The notes under the pieces: generated by a model
What the model saw: only the letters and a program-made list of their open reading frames with translations
Databases searched by the model: none
Told to the model about the DNA's origin: nothing
Program-made: the position numbers and the translations under genes
Shown here: positions 36,668 to 54,635 of the stretch, piece after piece
Layout: every line of letters starts with the position of its first letter
How positions within the stretch are numbered: the first letter of the stretch is position 1
DNA from: Cordia subcordata
Lineage: Eukaryota > Streptophyta > Magnoliopsida > Boraginales > Cordiaceae
DNA length: 64,000 nt
Direction of reading: 5' to 3'
NCBI GenBank assembly: GCA_028554755.1
Contig: JAPTOF010000004.1
Span: 2,177,501-2,241,500, forward strand

Positions 36668-37060
36668 GTAAAGAGTTGTAAGCACTAGCCTGTATTATAA
36701 TGTTACCCAAGGAATATGGGAAGACATGCCTTATTTGTTATCTTGCCTTTCTTCTAGTTCTGCCTTATTTGTATTCTATCATAATTGTAATTGTCATATT
36801 GTGTTGTTCACTGTGCTCTATAAATGGGTGTTTAGCCTATTGTAATAGGTGTGAGAGGAAAAGAGAAAGACGAAAGACGACTAACAGAGAGCGATTAGAG
36901 CTTGAGCAAGAGTGCATATTGTATTCATTATCGACGTTGTCCTAATAAGTTCTACTTTTGCCCGTGAAGTAGGCACAGTAGGTGTAACCTGAAGCACATA
37001 ATTGTATGTCTTGAATTTCTCGTTTATTTCGTCTTGTTAAACACCACATTTTTCCCAATA
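36668..37060 (+). repeat. right LTR of the Ty1/copia element
   Basis: About 393 bp matching the left LTR. It starts GTAAAGAGTTGTAAG (the left starts TGAAAGGGTTGTG) and ends CCCAATA, followed by the target duplication GTCTT. Both canonical ends look mutated (TG to GT, and CA to TA). A purine tract (GCAAAGGAGAGAAG, near 36616) upstream may be the old polypurine tract. Confidence 0.7.
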
Positions 37061-37065
37061 GTCTT

Positions 37066-39057
37066 TTAAGATTTATTACCATTTATTCTATTAAAAGTCG
37101 TTTAATAACTGCGAAATATCATTTGTGCTTCTTTCATCTATTCTTTTTTTTTTTTTTAACAATGTATAACTATCAAAATATACGTACTCTCCGATTAAAA
37201 TCATCTCTTTTGTCATTTCATAAACGTAAAATATCATTTGTGTTTCTTTTATCTATTTTTTTTACAATGTATAACCATCAAGGTATACGAATTTTTTAAC
37301 GGGTGCCTCCACTGACCACTGATCCCTTCTAAGCCATCTTGAATATCCCCCTGCAAAAGAGAAAAGTCTTGCATATCACTAAAGAACAGTAAACTGAAAC
37401 AGAACAAAACGGTGCTGTTAAAAGCCGCTCTTTTCCCGCGATAAAACTGTAATTTGGAGAAGCCCAAACTTTAAGGCCCATAACAGGGTGTACTTTGGTC
37501 TTAGCAAGACCATTTTCGAGTTGCGGTGGTCACAGAATGGCCCACATTGCAAGATTGCAATCGGCCCACACGTTTAATTTGTCCAATCTCACCAAATTAG
37601 TCAAATCAATACAAATGCATTGCAAATCCACTTTAGATTCATAGTATGTGTAAACAATTCCGTCCACGTCAACAAATTAGAGGAGGGTTAGTGGTGGGTC
37701 GTGATCAAAGAATATATTATTCGGCCCGCAACTTTGTGCTGCCTCTCTTTGTAAACAAAAAAAGAAATATTATTTCCCTGGCCCAGGAAAAAATTTTAAA
37801 AAAATTCCTGTTCCTTTTACGTATCTCTATTATTATTACTTTTTGTTGCCTTTAACCAAAAGTTTTTCTAAACAGGGCTTGGATTAGCTTTAAAAATTGT
37901 GTTTGTCCTTAAGTCGTTTCTTGTACGTGAAAGCGCGAGGCGATTATTTGATTAAATTATCACAAATAATGATTATGTGGTGTGTAATCAAAGATTTATA
38001 TTGTTATAAGATACCTCTACTTGGGAGCAAAACTATGCATAAATAAATAATCATGGAGAGTAAGTAAATGCATCCTTAAAGTAGCTTAGAATAGAAAGAA
38101 GACAGTGGAAGTAGGGAACTTTTAAAATAAGTGGAAAATAATTGTAAACACTTGATAAGAGCACCATTTGAGAGATTCATCAACAAGTTTAAAGTTCTCA
38201 AAATACTTCTTTTTCGTCCAAATCTTAAAACAACATTGATCATGTTTATTTTTCATTATATCATAGTAAAAGACATAACGGTAATGCTATGTTTAGTTTG
38301 AAAGAAATAAGATAAGGGGATATTGATTATAGAAATTAAAAAGTCTCTTATTGCCATGTTCAATTCCAGGAGCTAATAAAGGAAAAGTATATCAGGTATT
38401 AGTACATACTTTTTACTTTTTCAAATTTTAATCCCTCAATCTTGGTATAAAAGGAAAAAAATATTGTAACATTTTACATCATCCATATTATAACATCTTG
38501 TGTAACTTTTAACAAACTTTTATCTTATATACAATTAGAGCTAGGCGAATTTGACGTATTGGATTATTGTAAGTAAATTCGTCGACTATATTACTCAAAA
38601 AAAAAAAATCTTTTGTAATAATTTATTTTATAACTATATCCAATTCAACCCCTTATTTTCCTTCTTGGTTTGATCCCTTCATTTCCTTTAGTATTTTTCC
38701 AGCCTCGTGACTCGATAAGGTAGTAGGTTCACCATGTGAATTGTCGCCGTTGCTATAACTCCAAAGTCATTCAAATATTTTAAAAATAGAAAAGTCATCG
38801 ACAAAAGGGTTTATATATGCCGCCAAGCCAAAAAAAAAAGGTCTACATATGCCTATAGGTAAAAGAAATGCATATATTTAATAGTTAATTAAATGGTTAT
38901 TATCGCACTTTACTATGACATCTTTAATTTTTTTAAATAAAGCTCATAAATTTTCACTACTAAATTTTTGCCGACAATTATAAACAACATAAAGCACTAG
39001 CGTTTAAAAATCTATTATCTAAATACTTAAACTAAAAAGTATGATATACGTGTAAAA
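37066..39057. other. intergenic, no gene seen
   Basis: Contains a two-copy tandem repeat (37114-37290). Around 37420-37500 there are GGCCCA motifs next to a 72-codon minus-strand open frame (37249-37467). These could mark an abandoned promoter, but no conserved protein is visible. Confidence 0.5.
37114..37290. repeat. two-copy tandem repeat, 114-bp period
   Basis: AAATATCATTTGTG occurs at 37114 and 37228. Each is followed by a 'cttctttYatctattYttttttt', an 'acaatgtataacYatcaa' and a 'tatacg' block. The copies are about 85-90% alike by eye. Confidence 0.7.
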
Positions 39058-39066
39058 AATATTTAA

Positions 39067-39797
39067 GGGTAAAATGTATCAAATTCTTTGTTTACCATAA
39101 GTGTACAATACTTTTGTGGTTCTAAAAGTTCCACAACAACTCCTATAGTAAGTAAAAGTTCCACGAGACTCCCCTCTGCTGTCTACACTCTCTTAAACAG
39201 TGTTAAAATTTATAGTAAAAAGATATTAATAACCTTACCCTACACTTTGTTTAATTTTTGTTTTTCAGTCAAACACATACGTAACACTTAACAAGAAGAA
39301 AATTTCTGAAACACCCAAACATGCATATCTCTTTCTAACGTGAAGCCTTACACAAAATAAAAATCCCTAAATTAATTTTAGCTCTAATTTCTCGATCACC
39401 CAAATTATTGATGCTTAAAATAGAGTGTGAACATTTGGACGTCATTTTAAATGGCCTAATATAGTTTTTCAAATGGCTTGAAAAAGTTTTTTTAATAATA
39501 ATTTTGAGCAAAGATTGATGAAGTCCAAGAATGGTTTACTAGCGCGCTATTTTTAACACATTGAGTATAACAAAAGTTTTATAAATTTATTTCATTTTAA
39601 TTTTTGTTTTCTTTGGGTTGGGGATTGAAATGATTTTGTTAAGGTTATTAATGTCTTTTTATTATAAATTTTAACATCGTGATAAAGAGAGTCTTGTAGA
39701 ACTTTCACTCACCATAAGGGTTGTTGCAAGACTTTCGAAACCACAGGAAGTGTTGTGCACTTATGATAGACTGCAGAGGATTTAGTGCATTTTACTC
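39067..39797. mobile_element. Mutator-like MITE with ~190-bp inverted repeats
   Basis: A 731-bp element flanked by a perfect 9-bp duplication AATATTTAA (39058-39066 and 39798-39806). The left arm (39067 to about 39245) and the right arm (about 39610-39797) are inverted copies. The left reads GGGTAAAATGTATCAAATTC and the reverse complement of the right reads GAGTAAAATGCACTAAATCC. Matching words such as ACCATAAGTG/ATCATAAGTG and GTTAAAATTTATARTAAAAA continue inward. No transposase frame. The long arms and 9-bp duplication indicate a MULE-derived element. Confidence 0.75.
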
Positions 39798-39806
39798 AAT
39801 ATTTAA

Positions 39807-41085
39807 TTAGATCAAAAATCAAGTGGAGGCAGTGATTAAAAATATGATGTTAGAGTATTGTAGGAAAAAGGGACGGGTGTTGGCGGTCCCAACCTTTTGA
39901 TCTTCCAGATCGTGATGTATAATGTAATCTTTTTATTCTCACGAAATTGGTTGATAAACGGCTGGTTTAGATTGGTTTGTTTTGATTTTTTAAAAAAATT
40001 AAAAATTTTGATTTAAAAAATTTTATATTTGTATTTTTCTGAGTTTTAATTATTTAAAAAATCAAGATAAATAATTATTGTAAAAAACATTTCTTTTGAT
40101 TGTTTTCTTAAATATTAATCCAAATAGGCCAATAATATTTATCCTTGATTTTTTGGGGGGAAAAAGGGAGTGTTGTGGGAAACAAGTAAAGCTATAGGGC
40201 CTACACAGCCCGTGCACTATATTGGGCCCTTGTTTTTGTGTATAGAATCTCAACAAACACAATAAAACAATCAATTAGGTACTCCCGTACTATATTTCTT
40301 ATTTAGTTTCTAACCCCAAATCCTAAACAGTGATACAAACGTTGATATCAAAAGTCAAATTTAATTTTCATAATTACAACAGTTCCACAAGAGAACGGCA
40401 GAAAATTACAAAGAAAAGAAACACAACGTGATCCACACACCTCTAAAGTCTCGTGTCAAAATCACATTATCTTGGTTGAAAACGAAATTTTCTTCTTTAT
40501 AAAGTATGAAATAATTATATTATTTATATGTTCCTATATCATAATAACTCATTTATGAAGGTGTACCTTGTTATTTTGTATTTATTATTGCATATTTCTG
40601 TATGGTACATTCTCATAAGTTTTGCATTGTCTCGAAAACAATTAACATTATAGGTAAAACTGTTAAAAAAATTTAACTCACTAAGAAAAACACATTTTTT
40701 TATACGAGAGGAAGCCGATTAACGAAAATCGACCACCGAACACTCTGCAAAGTTCTAACACTTCTAAATACTGAATAAAAAAATTAAACCCATAACCCAA
40801 CCACCAAATAAGTTAGCACACTCAACCTAGTACAAAGACTGCGATTGAACTTAATTCTTAAATTCTATCATTTGTTAATTTTTATACTAAGGCATCCTTG
40901 AAACACTCACCAAAAAAGCACTTGTTAATGGCTGCAGTGAAATATTTCTATAAATCTTAACAATGTAATGAGTTAGTACTAAATATCAAGTGTAATGTAT
41001 AATTTCAATATTTCCACCTTTCATTTTACCCTCCTCATTAACTGTAGCAGAATATTGGGAGTGCCCACAAAATTTGAAGTTTGAA
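39807..41085. other. intergenic, one MITE remnant
   Basis: AT-rich sequence before the NEK4 leader. At 39961-40130 there is a remnant of the GTTTRGATTGG family (GCTGGTTTAGATTGG at the left; right end in reverse complement GGCCTATTTGGATTAATATT). No gene was recognised. Confidence 0.5.
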
Positions 41086-47725
<6,640 letters not shown>

Positions 47726-48507
47726 TATTGAAAAGAAGACCTCTATTCCGCATGATATTTTCCACCATTTACCTCACTTGTCAACCTGTAAAGCTTAGAG
47801 GCTAGGTTTACCAATGAAACAGTAAATGTAGCTGAAGATTCTACTCTCAGGAGAGAGGTTGCATGAATAGCTTGTTCATGTGAGCTTGAAAATATAAATT
47901 CCCATCCTATTTCTTTTCAAATGATTATGCAGCTCTGTTTAATCCATCTTAGGTCTTTCTCTACTCACTTACAAATCTTGCACTTGACTAACAGAATAGA
48001 AAGTGAAGTGACTACTATGATCTTACGAATCTAAGATACAAAAATGGGAATAAGCAGCTCTTTTGGTCCTCCCCATAAGCATTTCACTGTCAGGGAATGG
48101 GATTCATTCTCTTGCCTTCTTGCTAGGAGTACAAAATGTTTTGGTCTAGGGCTTGTTTGGATTGATTTTTTTAAAGGAAAAAGTATTTCTTTCCCCTTAA
48201 AAAATGTGTTATTTTTACAATAACTATTTGGTTTGATATCTAAAAAATTTAAAATTTAAAAAAAAAAACTCAAACGTAACTTTTTCTAAAAGTCAGAATT
48301 TTTGGCTTATGAAAAAAGCACTCAAAGATGGACAATTCGCCAACAATTGATATTGAGTTCAGTACTAAAAAATTGGGCTGAAGTCCAAAATAATTTTGGA
48401 TAATGGAGCATAATCCATAATATTAATTAAGAGCATGAACTCGCCCAGCATTAGCCTGAAAACACTGGGCCCTAAACGACGTCGTAATAGCATGTTATCT
48501 ATCTATC
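47726..48507. other. NEK4 3' flank and oxygenase promoter region
   Basis: About 780 bp. It includes the probable NEK4 3' untranslated region. A MITE remnant at 48148-48340 opens with GGGCTTGTTTGGATTGATTT and has interior words like the 30084 copy, but I see no matching right end. No gene lies here. Confidence 0.5.
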
Positions 48508-48519
48508 TATATATATAAG
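48508..48519 (+). promoter_or_regulatory. TATA box of the 2OG oxygenase-like gene
   Basis: TATATATATAAG ends 54 bp before the ATG at 48574. A start about 30 bp downstream would give an unusually short leader of roughly 30 nt. Confidence 0.5.
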
Positions 48520-48573
48520 CCATCGTCTTCAAAAATTGAGACCCCCCGGCTCAGTAAGCAGTGACAAGGAGAA

Positions 48574-50755
48574 ATGGAAGAAGCCCAAGTGATAGACCTC
48601 TACCAACTTGAGTACTCAGATCTCATACTCCTCTGTTCATCGTCACCGTTGATCAGCTCAGACGACGAAATCCAACGGCTGGAATTGATCACCAAAAACG
48701 TAATGCAAAACCTTGGCCCCACCGGTCCTGGCCTCCTATCAATCACCGGCGTCCCGAAAGCATCGCGTCTTCGACAAACGCTTCTTCCTTTAGCCCGCAA
48801 ACTCGCTCTTCTCAACCACGATGATCGCAAACGCCTTCTCAAGGTAAAATTTTCTTAGTGCATGAATTTCGCGCTATGCATGAATTTTTCTGGCTATTAT
48901 CTAATTTAAGCTTTTGACCCCAAAAAAAAAAAAAAAAATCTAATCTAATTTTATTGTACTCAAATTTTATCTGCAAGAAGTTGTTTTCAAAATTCGAATG
49001 CTTATGTCTAGCTCACATAGACACAGCTTTACTTTATTGTTACGTTCCTACCATTGGCTCTTCTAGATTGCTTTTTAGAGGCGCTTTTTCTTTTAATTTT
49101 CTTTTAATACTATATGTTTTTGAGAAATTTATATTTTTGGTTTCTGAAAAATTTGAAATTGAGCTTTTATAAGAGTTACAGCTTTATTTCAAATCCAATC
49201 GAGATAGTTATTGCAAAAAAAAAAGCCGTTATCTTTTTCAAAGAAAATGTTTTTTCATGAAAAAGGCCAACAGAGACAAGCAGTAGAATTTTCGGTCAAG
49301 GCCTGAATTCCCCGTGCTAATTGACCCGTCAACATATCGAACCTAATTAATTGGCATAAATGCTTAAACGAAAATCATAAAGAATCCAAGTTATTATAGA
49401 AATATATTATAGAAACAATGTGAGATGAGGTGTTATATTTGCCGAGTTGCACGCAACAATTTGTGTTACCGTCTCTTTCATTCACAAGAATATGCTCACT
49501 GTCCCAAGTCCGATATTGGAGCAGGCTCTTTTGCCACCCTCGTCAAATTATTAGATTAGTACAGTGATAGTGTCTAATAGTTCGAGTGACATTTCTGCAT
49601 ATATGAACTGGGATTTGTGTTTTTCTGATATTTACAATCTAGATTAAAAACTGTCTCTCTATTTATTAATGATTAGTAGTGTTTGGTCTTATAACCTAAC
49701 AGCAGCACAATTTGGGGAGTGATGTTTCCTTAAAGAATCTGGATAGAATTGTTTCCAGTTTTGCAATGCAGTTGAACTATGAGCAAAGTCAAGAAGTAAA
49801 CAGTGGTGATGGAGAAGAGGATTTCTTGGAAAGTGGGAGGCAGGGAGATTGTCATGATGGTGGAGAGTTTAAGCAGTTGGGATGCGTGTTTAAGGAGCTA
49901 GGGTCCTTAATGATGGAAATTGGGGTTCGGCTTGCACAAGTATGTGATAGAATCATTGGTGGCCACGAGTTAGAAGAGAGTTTATTGGAGTCTCACACAA
50001 CAAAAGGACGTCTTATACATTATCATTCGTGTATTGATAATGATATCATTAAAGAATCTGGGCAGCAAAAGAAAAAGAAAGCTGCCAATCGGATAGGAAA
50101 TGTGAAGCAGTTTGATGAGAGTAAAGGATGTGATGATCGGTCTAGTCAGTGGCAGCAATGGCATTATGATTATGGTATATTTACTGTTTTGACAGCTCCA
50201 ATGTTTCTGTTGGCCAATCATTCAGAAATGGCAAGTGCAGAAGATGATCCTCCTTCCATGCCCTGTGCCCAAGAATGCCCTTCACCAAGTGGACAAACAT
50301 ATTTGCAAATATTTGAGCCAGAAAAGGATCATATCTTTATGGTGAAAACAACTTCAGAGAGTTATATTGTTCAAGTAGGAGAAGCAGCTGATTTGTTGTC
50401 GAAGGGGAAGCTCCGAGCGACACTTCACTGTGTTTGTAGACCAGCAAAGCCAGAAAACTTGAGCAGAGAAACTTTTGTTGTCTTCCTACAGCCAGCTTGG
50501 AACAAGACTTTCTCTCTTGCTGATTATCCTATGCAACGTTTGACCTCAGGCAGCATGCAACATGGGTTGCGTGCTGATAACACTGACAACAATGGGAATG
50601 AGTCAGTAAAATTCTATGACGAAATTCACAAGACAGTTCCTCTACTTGCTTCCCGTTTGAAGGATGGGATGACATTTGCAGAATTTTCAAAAGAAACTAC
50701 AAAGCAATACTATGGTGGTAGTGGCTTGCAATCAAAGCGATACTGTATTTCCTGA
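48574..50755 (+). CDS. 2OG-Fe(II) dioxygenase-like protein of unknown substrate
   Basis: Two coding exons: 48574-48843 and 49706-50755 (or 49703-50755), giving 439 or 440 residues. The N-terminal part (LYQLEYSDLILLCSSS...) resembles the DIOX_N region. The C-terminal part shows the double-stranded beta-helix metal site: H243 and D245 in WHYDYG, H331 in LRATLHCV, and R344 in LSRETF as the likely 2-oxoglutarate ligand. All iron ligands are therefore present, so activity is plausible. A central hydrophilic stretch (GQQKKKKAANRIG) is an insert compared with typical isopenicillin-N-synthase-like enzymes. It matches the Arabidopsis neighbour of NEK4 (At3g63290 by my recollection), which has no settled substrate. 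The intron of about 860 bp ends in two alternative in-frame acceptors. Confidence 0.85.
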
Positions 50756-52002
50756 TCAGTTTTATGTTTTTGTGTACTCATGGTAGATACAAATTCTCAG
50801 TTTTAACTTGTATACCTATGCAATTGCTATTTTACAATTTAATGAACCATTCTCTCGAAGTTGTTAGTTGCAGCAGCATCATTACACTGGCCTGGTCTAC
50901 CCATTTTTCTGCATATTTCATGTATCATGAATAGTTCTAGCTAGTAACAGCACTAATTTCTATCTGGGGGTTCTATTGCTTCCCCATTTATGAAGGGGTG
51001 AATTTTTTTGAAGAATGTGAACACGGCATCAGAACTAGCTGCAATGTAGTATTTGGGCTGAAGCTCGACTTTAATTGCATTTCAACTCGATGGCTCAACC
51101 TTCAGCTGGTTATTGTGGTGTGTAATATCTGAGTCCTTGGGCAAGAATCGGACACCACTCCCATATCACATGTTCAATTATGAGTTCAATGGTCTCAGTT
51201 CTAAGCCACAATGTCCTCCGCACTCAGGTGAGCTGCATGAGATTTTGTTTGTCTGTCGTGGACACCCCACTGGTGAGCGCTCTTTGCTCGATCTTATACT
51301 TTCATTACTTGCTCTTACTATTTCATTCTTGTCAGTATTTTCATTTAAACGCCTACAGTCTTTCGGAAAAATAATATTTCTGCTTGGTTGAATATTATTT
51401 CATCATCTTCCGTTCATATTCTCAACAGCTGGGCAAAAGAAAATGGTCTTGCATTAGAAGTCAAAGCACTAGAGACCATGATCGCCACGAGTGGGGTAGA
51501 GTAGTCGGATAGTGACTTGTTGTGGTCTTGTAGTTAAGTTCCTAACTTTGAAGTCACATTCTCGCATTACGAATGTTTTATTAATTATCGAGTGTCGTGG
51601 AACATGCTTTTGAATTCTGATATACACATGCTGTTAGGTCAATCTGGGTGCTTGGCCGTGCAGGAAGAAAGGTCGCTAGCTACTGAATGCAAATCTGATA
51701 TGATGATTGTCCATTTGTGCATTTGAATTGCGCTTGAAAAGAATAACATGAAAAGGACAGAACGAAACTGATCAATCGGGTCTTTGAGGCAAAGGGAATG
51801 AAGGTGTCCCTTTGATCGTCAGAAGCCATGGTCCCTGCTGTGACATATAAGAATGACGCTCTCTTTGGAAAGAGAGAGCTGATCTTTTTTTATGTATGGC
51901 TAAAAGATGTTAAGGTCCAAATATCTGAAGAATAGGAAATTGATGCATCAGATGGGAGAAGAAAAAGGAAAGAGAATCACGAGTAAAGTTTCTCAAAATG
52001 TT
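50756..52002. other. 3' flank of the oxygenase gene, no further gene seen
   Basis: Probable 3' untranslated region, then unassigned sequence. Open frames at 51113-51391 (two frames) show no family resemblance. Confidence 0.5.
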
Positions 52003-52395
52003 GAGTAAATTATATGTTACTCTCTTGTATTCTGACTTATTTTAATCATACCCATGAATTATTAAAATTAGCTAATTACCCCCTGTTTTCTAGTCTATGT
52101 GTACCATATCCTTTGTAGTATTAAAACTAGCTTATTATTCTCCTGAAATTTTTAAAAGTGTGCAAAATATCCCTTACCGTCATATATTTTACGGGAGTAT
52201 TTTGCATACTTTTAGAAATTTCAGGGGTATTTTGCAGACTTTTTAGGAAGTTTAGGGGGTAATTAGCTAGTTTTGATACTACAGGGAGTATGGTATATAT
52301 AGGTCAGAGTATAGGGGGTAATTAGTTAGTTTTAATATTATAAGGGGTATAATGCACGTAGGTTAGAGTATAAGTGGATAATATACAATTTACTC
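52003..52395. mobile_element. foldback (long inverted repeat) element
   Basis: A 393-bp sequence that is nearly all inverted repeat, folding about a centre near 52185. The left end GAGTAAATTATATGTTACTC pairs with the right end, whose reverse complement reads GAGTAAATTGTATATTATCC. Inner blocks pair too: AATTAGCTAATTACCCCCTG with the complement of GGGGGTAATTAGCTAGTT, and AAAAGTGTGCAAAATATCCC with the complement of GAGTATTTTGCATACTTTTA. Flanks show no clear duplication. Noncoding; a transcript through it would form a long hairpin. Confidence 0.7.
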
Positions 52396-54530
52396 AAATA
52401 TTATTTCACAAGATTTATTTAGTATGGTTATGTAATAACTCAAGCCTAAAAGAAGAATTCGTCTCAAAAGACTAGTTTATTAGTTTGGAGAATCTCTTAA
52501 ATTTAAAAACCACTAATAAGGAGGTAAATATATGGAAATTCATTACATTCAACCCCCGTAGAGGGGCGATACCCTCGTTGGACTAGTCTATCAACATTAA
52601 CTTGGTAGTAGTCCTTTTCCCATTGACAATCTATAGGCATCAGTTATCTATACTGGTCCGGCGATAGCCTTTTTCGCATAGGTAGATTCACTTGTCTACC
52701 AATATCTATTGTGACATTTTATCAAATCTTTATTTAGTTTATAATCTCCTTTTCATATAGTTTATAGTAAGGAATTTTTTAAACTTAAAAACTATTCACG
52801 AGAGAGGAAGATTTTTGACCTGAAAAATCATTACAGGTTAATTGTTTATGTAATTATAACAAAATAATTTAAAGAGCTCCGATGTGATTGAATTTATTTC
52901 ATGAAATAATATAATGAGAGATCGAAGTCCGAACAGAGGAGTGACGTCGGAAGAGGTACTGATGAGGTGTGCAGGCACGCCTGGAAAATAGGCCAAGATA
53001 CAAAAGGGACAAGGCTTTGCTCTAAATTTTGTCATGATATATAATCTCTTGTCGGGCTATGATGTTGCCAACACCTGAGACACCCACCCAGTAAAGATGA
53101 GATGCATCGCTTGTCATCTTGTGAAGCCCTCAGTGTAGTCTAAGCTTTGTCAACTGCAGAGGAGATCAACAGTGACAAAACCACTGATTCCTGATATTCC
53201 CCTCTTAAACTATCACACTATTTGATATATATATATATATATATATTTTTTTTTTTGGCCTTATTTTTTTTCCTCTTTTTTCCTTTCGGAGATAGAGAAT
53301 AACTCGAAATTAAAGAAAGTTCACATCGTCTTCTCTGCCAGGAAATTGAAGTGTTCTTCTTTTTTTGCCCTCCTCTTTCGTAATTTACTTTCTGTTGTAA
53401 TAAAATTCTGGACAGTAATCCTTTCTCTTCCTCCTCTCCGTCGAGAAAGAAAAAGAAAGAAAAAGGAAATCATAAACCAGTCGTGTTGCCTTTTTATGTG
53501 CAAAAACTCTAAGAATCTAATAATAAAGCATGAACAAACTAATAATGCAACATAATAGAGCAAAAGCATGATCATTTAATAAGTACATGAAAGATACTCG
53601 ATCAATTTGACTGCTGAATTATTTAGCTGAAGTTTTAAATATTTTGTATATTTCTCAATTTTTGATTTAAATATTTAAAATAAAAGTTACTAAAGAAAAA
53701 TATCTTCACAGATAATCAGATTAACCTTTCATCCTTGCACTTTTCCCATTTCCGATCAACTAGTTTAAATCTAACCTTTCATTCTTGCTTTTTTTTTCCC
53801 CCCTTTTCCTTTTCAGTTAAATTTTCCATTTTTCTCTTTATCTATTCTTTTGAGGGGGACAAGTTTACCAATTTGCATTGGATCACCAACCAAGACCAGC
53901 AGCGGACCTTAGATTCTAAACAACAAGGCCACGTTACTGAAAAAGACCAAAAGAGACTCTCTCTGACAACAAACATGATCTTTTGACCGCAGTAAAGCTG
54001 GAAGCCTGCAACCCTCTTAATAATTGTCTTTTTAAGGATGAAAAATTAATCTAATTTTATTCACAAATTACAAACTGAGTGTATATCAATGTATTATCTA
54101 AATCAATCAAACATCCTCGACAAATTGAAAAGATATAGATATGAACTAGTTCATAACCTGTGCAATGTACAAGTTCAATATATTTAATTTGGTGACAATT
54201 TTATAAACTAGATAGTAAAAGGTAAAATATTTTTCTCTCTCTTAATTGAGTAAACAGGTATCTAACGTTTAGTGATCCAATAAATAAAGAAGTAAAATAT
54301 TAATCTTCGCAAAATAACAAATAATCAAGGTTTACTTTTGCATGCATATGACACAAATGGGTCAAATAAAACAACAATGATTTTGGAGAGAAATAAATAA
54401 TAGTAATTTTACAACTATAGTGTATATAAACAAATAGATTCGTAAAAGTTAACCACAATAAATAAGTCGCTATCAAGAATAATCTTGATAGTTGATTAGG
54501 GGTGCCTACTTACTAAATTCCCTCCCACTC
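52396..54530. other. intergenic, no gene seen
   Basis: AT-rich sequence between the foldback element and the FKD1 promoter. It includes a TA microsatellite at about 53227-53246 followed by a T run. Small open frames are low-complexity. Confidence 0.55.
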
Positions 54531-54538
54531 TATAAAAA
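54531..54538 (+). promoter_or_regulatory. TATA box, FKD1-like gene
   Basis: TATAAAAA after a C-rich stretch, about 98 bp upstream of the ATG at 54636, giving a leader of about 70 nt. Confidence 0.5.
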
Positions 54539-54635
54539 AAACACCAGGCCACCCCGCCAAGGATAACTTCAAAAGCAAAAAGTAAAGCTGACCCAATAGA
54601 AAACTTCGTCATTTCTGCACTATCCAACAACACAA

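Larger units (their letters stand above)
34146..37060 (+). mobile_element. internally deleted Ty1/copia LTR retrotransposon
   Basis: A 2.9-kb element bounded by GTCTT target duplications (34141-34145 and 37061-37065). The order is left LTR, a primer-binding site at 34523 (TGGTATCAAGAGC, one base longer than the usual TGGTATCAGAGC), gag remnants, a zinc knuckle, a GAG-pre-integrase remnant, then the right LTR. Integrase, reverse transcriptase and RNase H are missing. Frames are broken by stops and shifts, so the element cannot move on its own. The LTRs have diverged noticeably, which suggests an old insertion. Confidence 0.8.

Noticed and set aside
36700..36945. 81-codon plus-strand frame
   Set aside because: Lies entirely within the right LTR of the copia element and has no protein resemblance.
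37249..37467. 72-codon minus-strand frame near GGCCCA motifs
   Set aside because: No recognisable domain and it overlaps a tandem repeat at its C-terminal end; not listed as a gene.
51113..51391. Two overlapping small frames downstream of the oxygenase gene
   Set aside because: Neither has a recognisable domain; both lie in the probable 3' flank.
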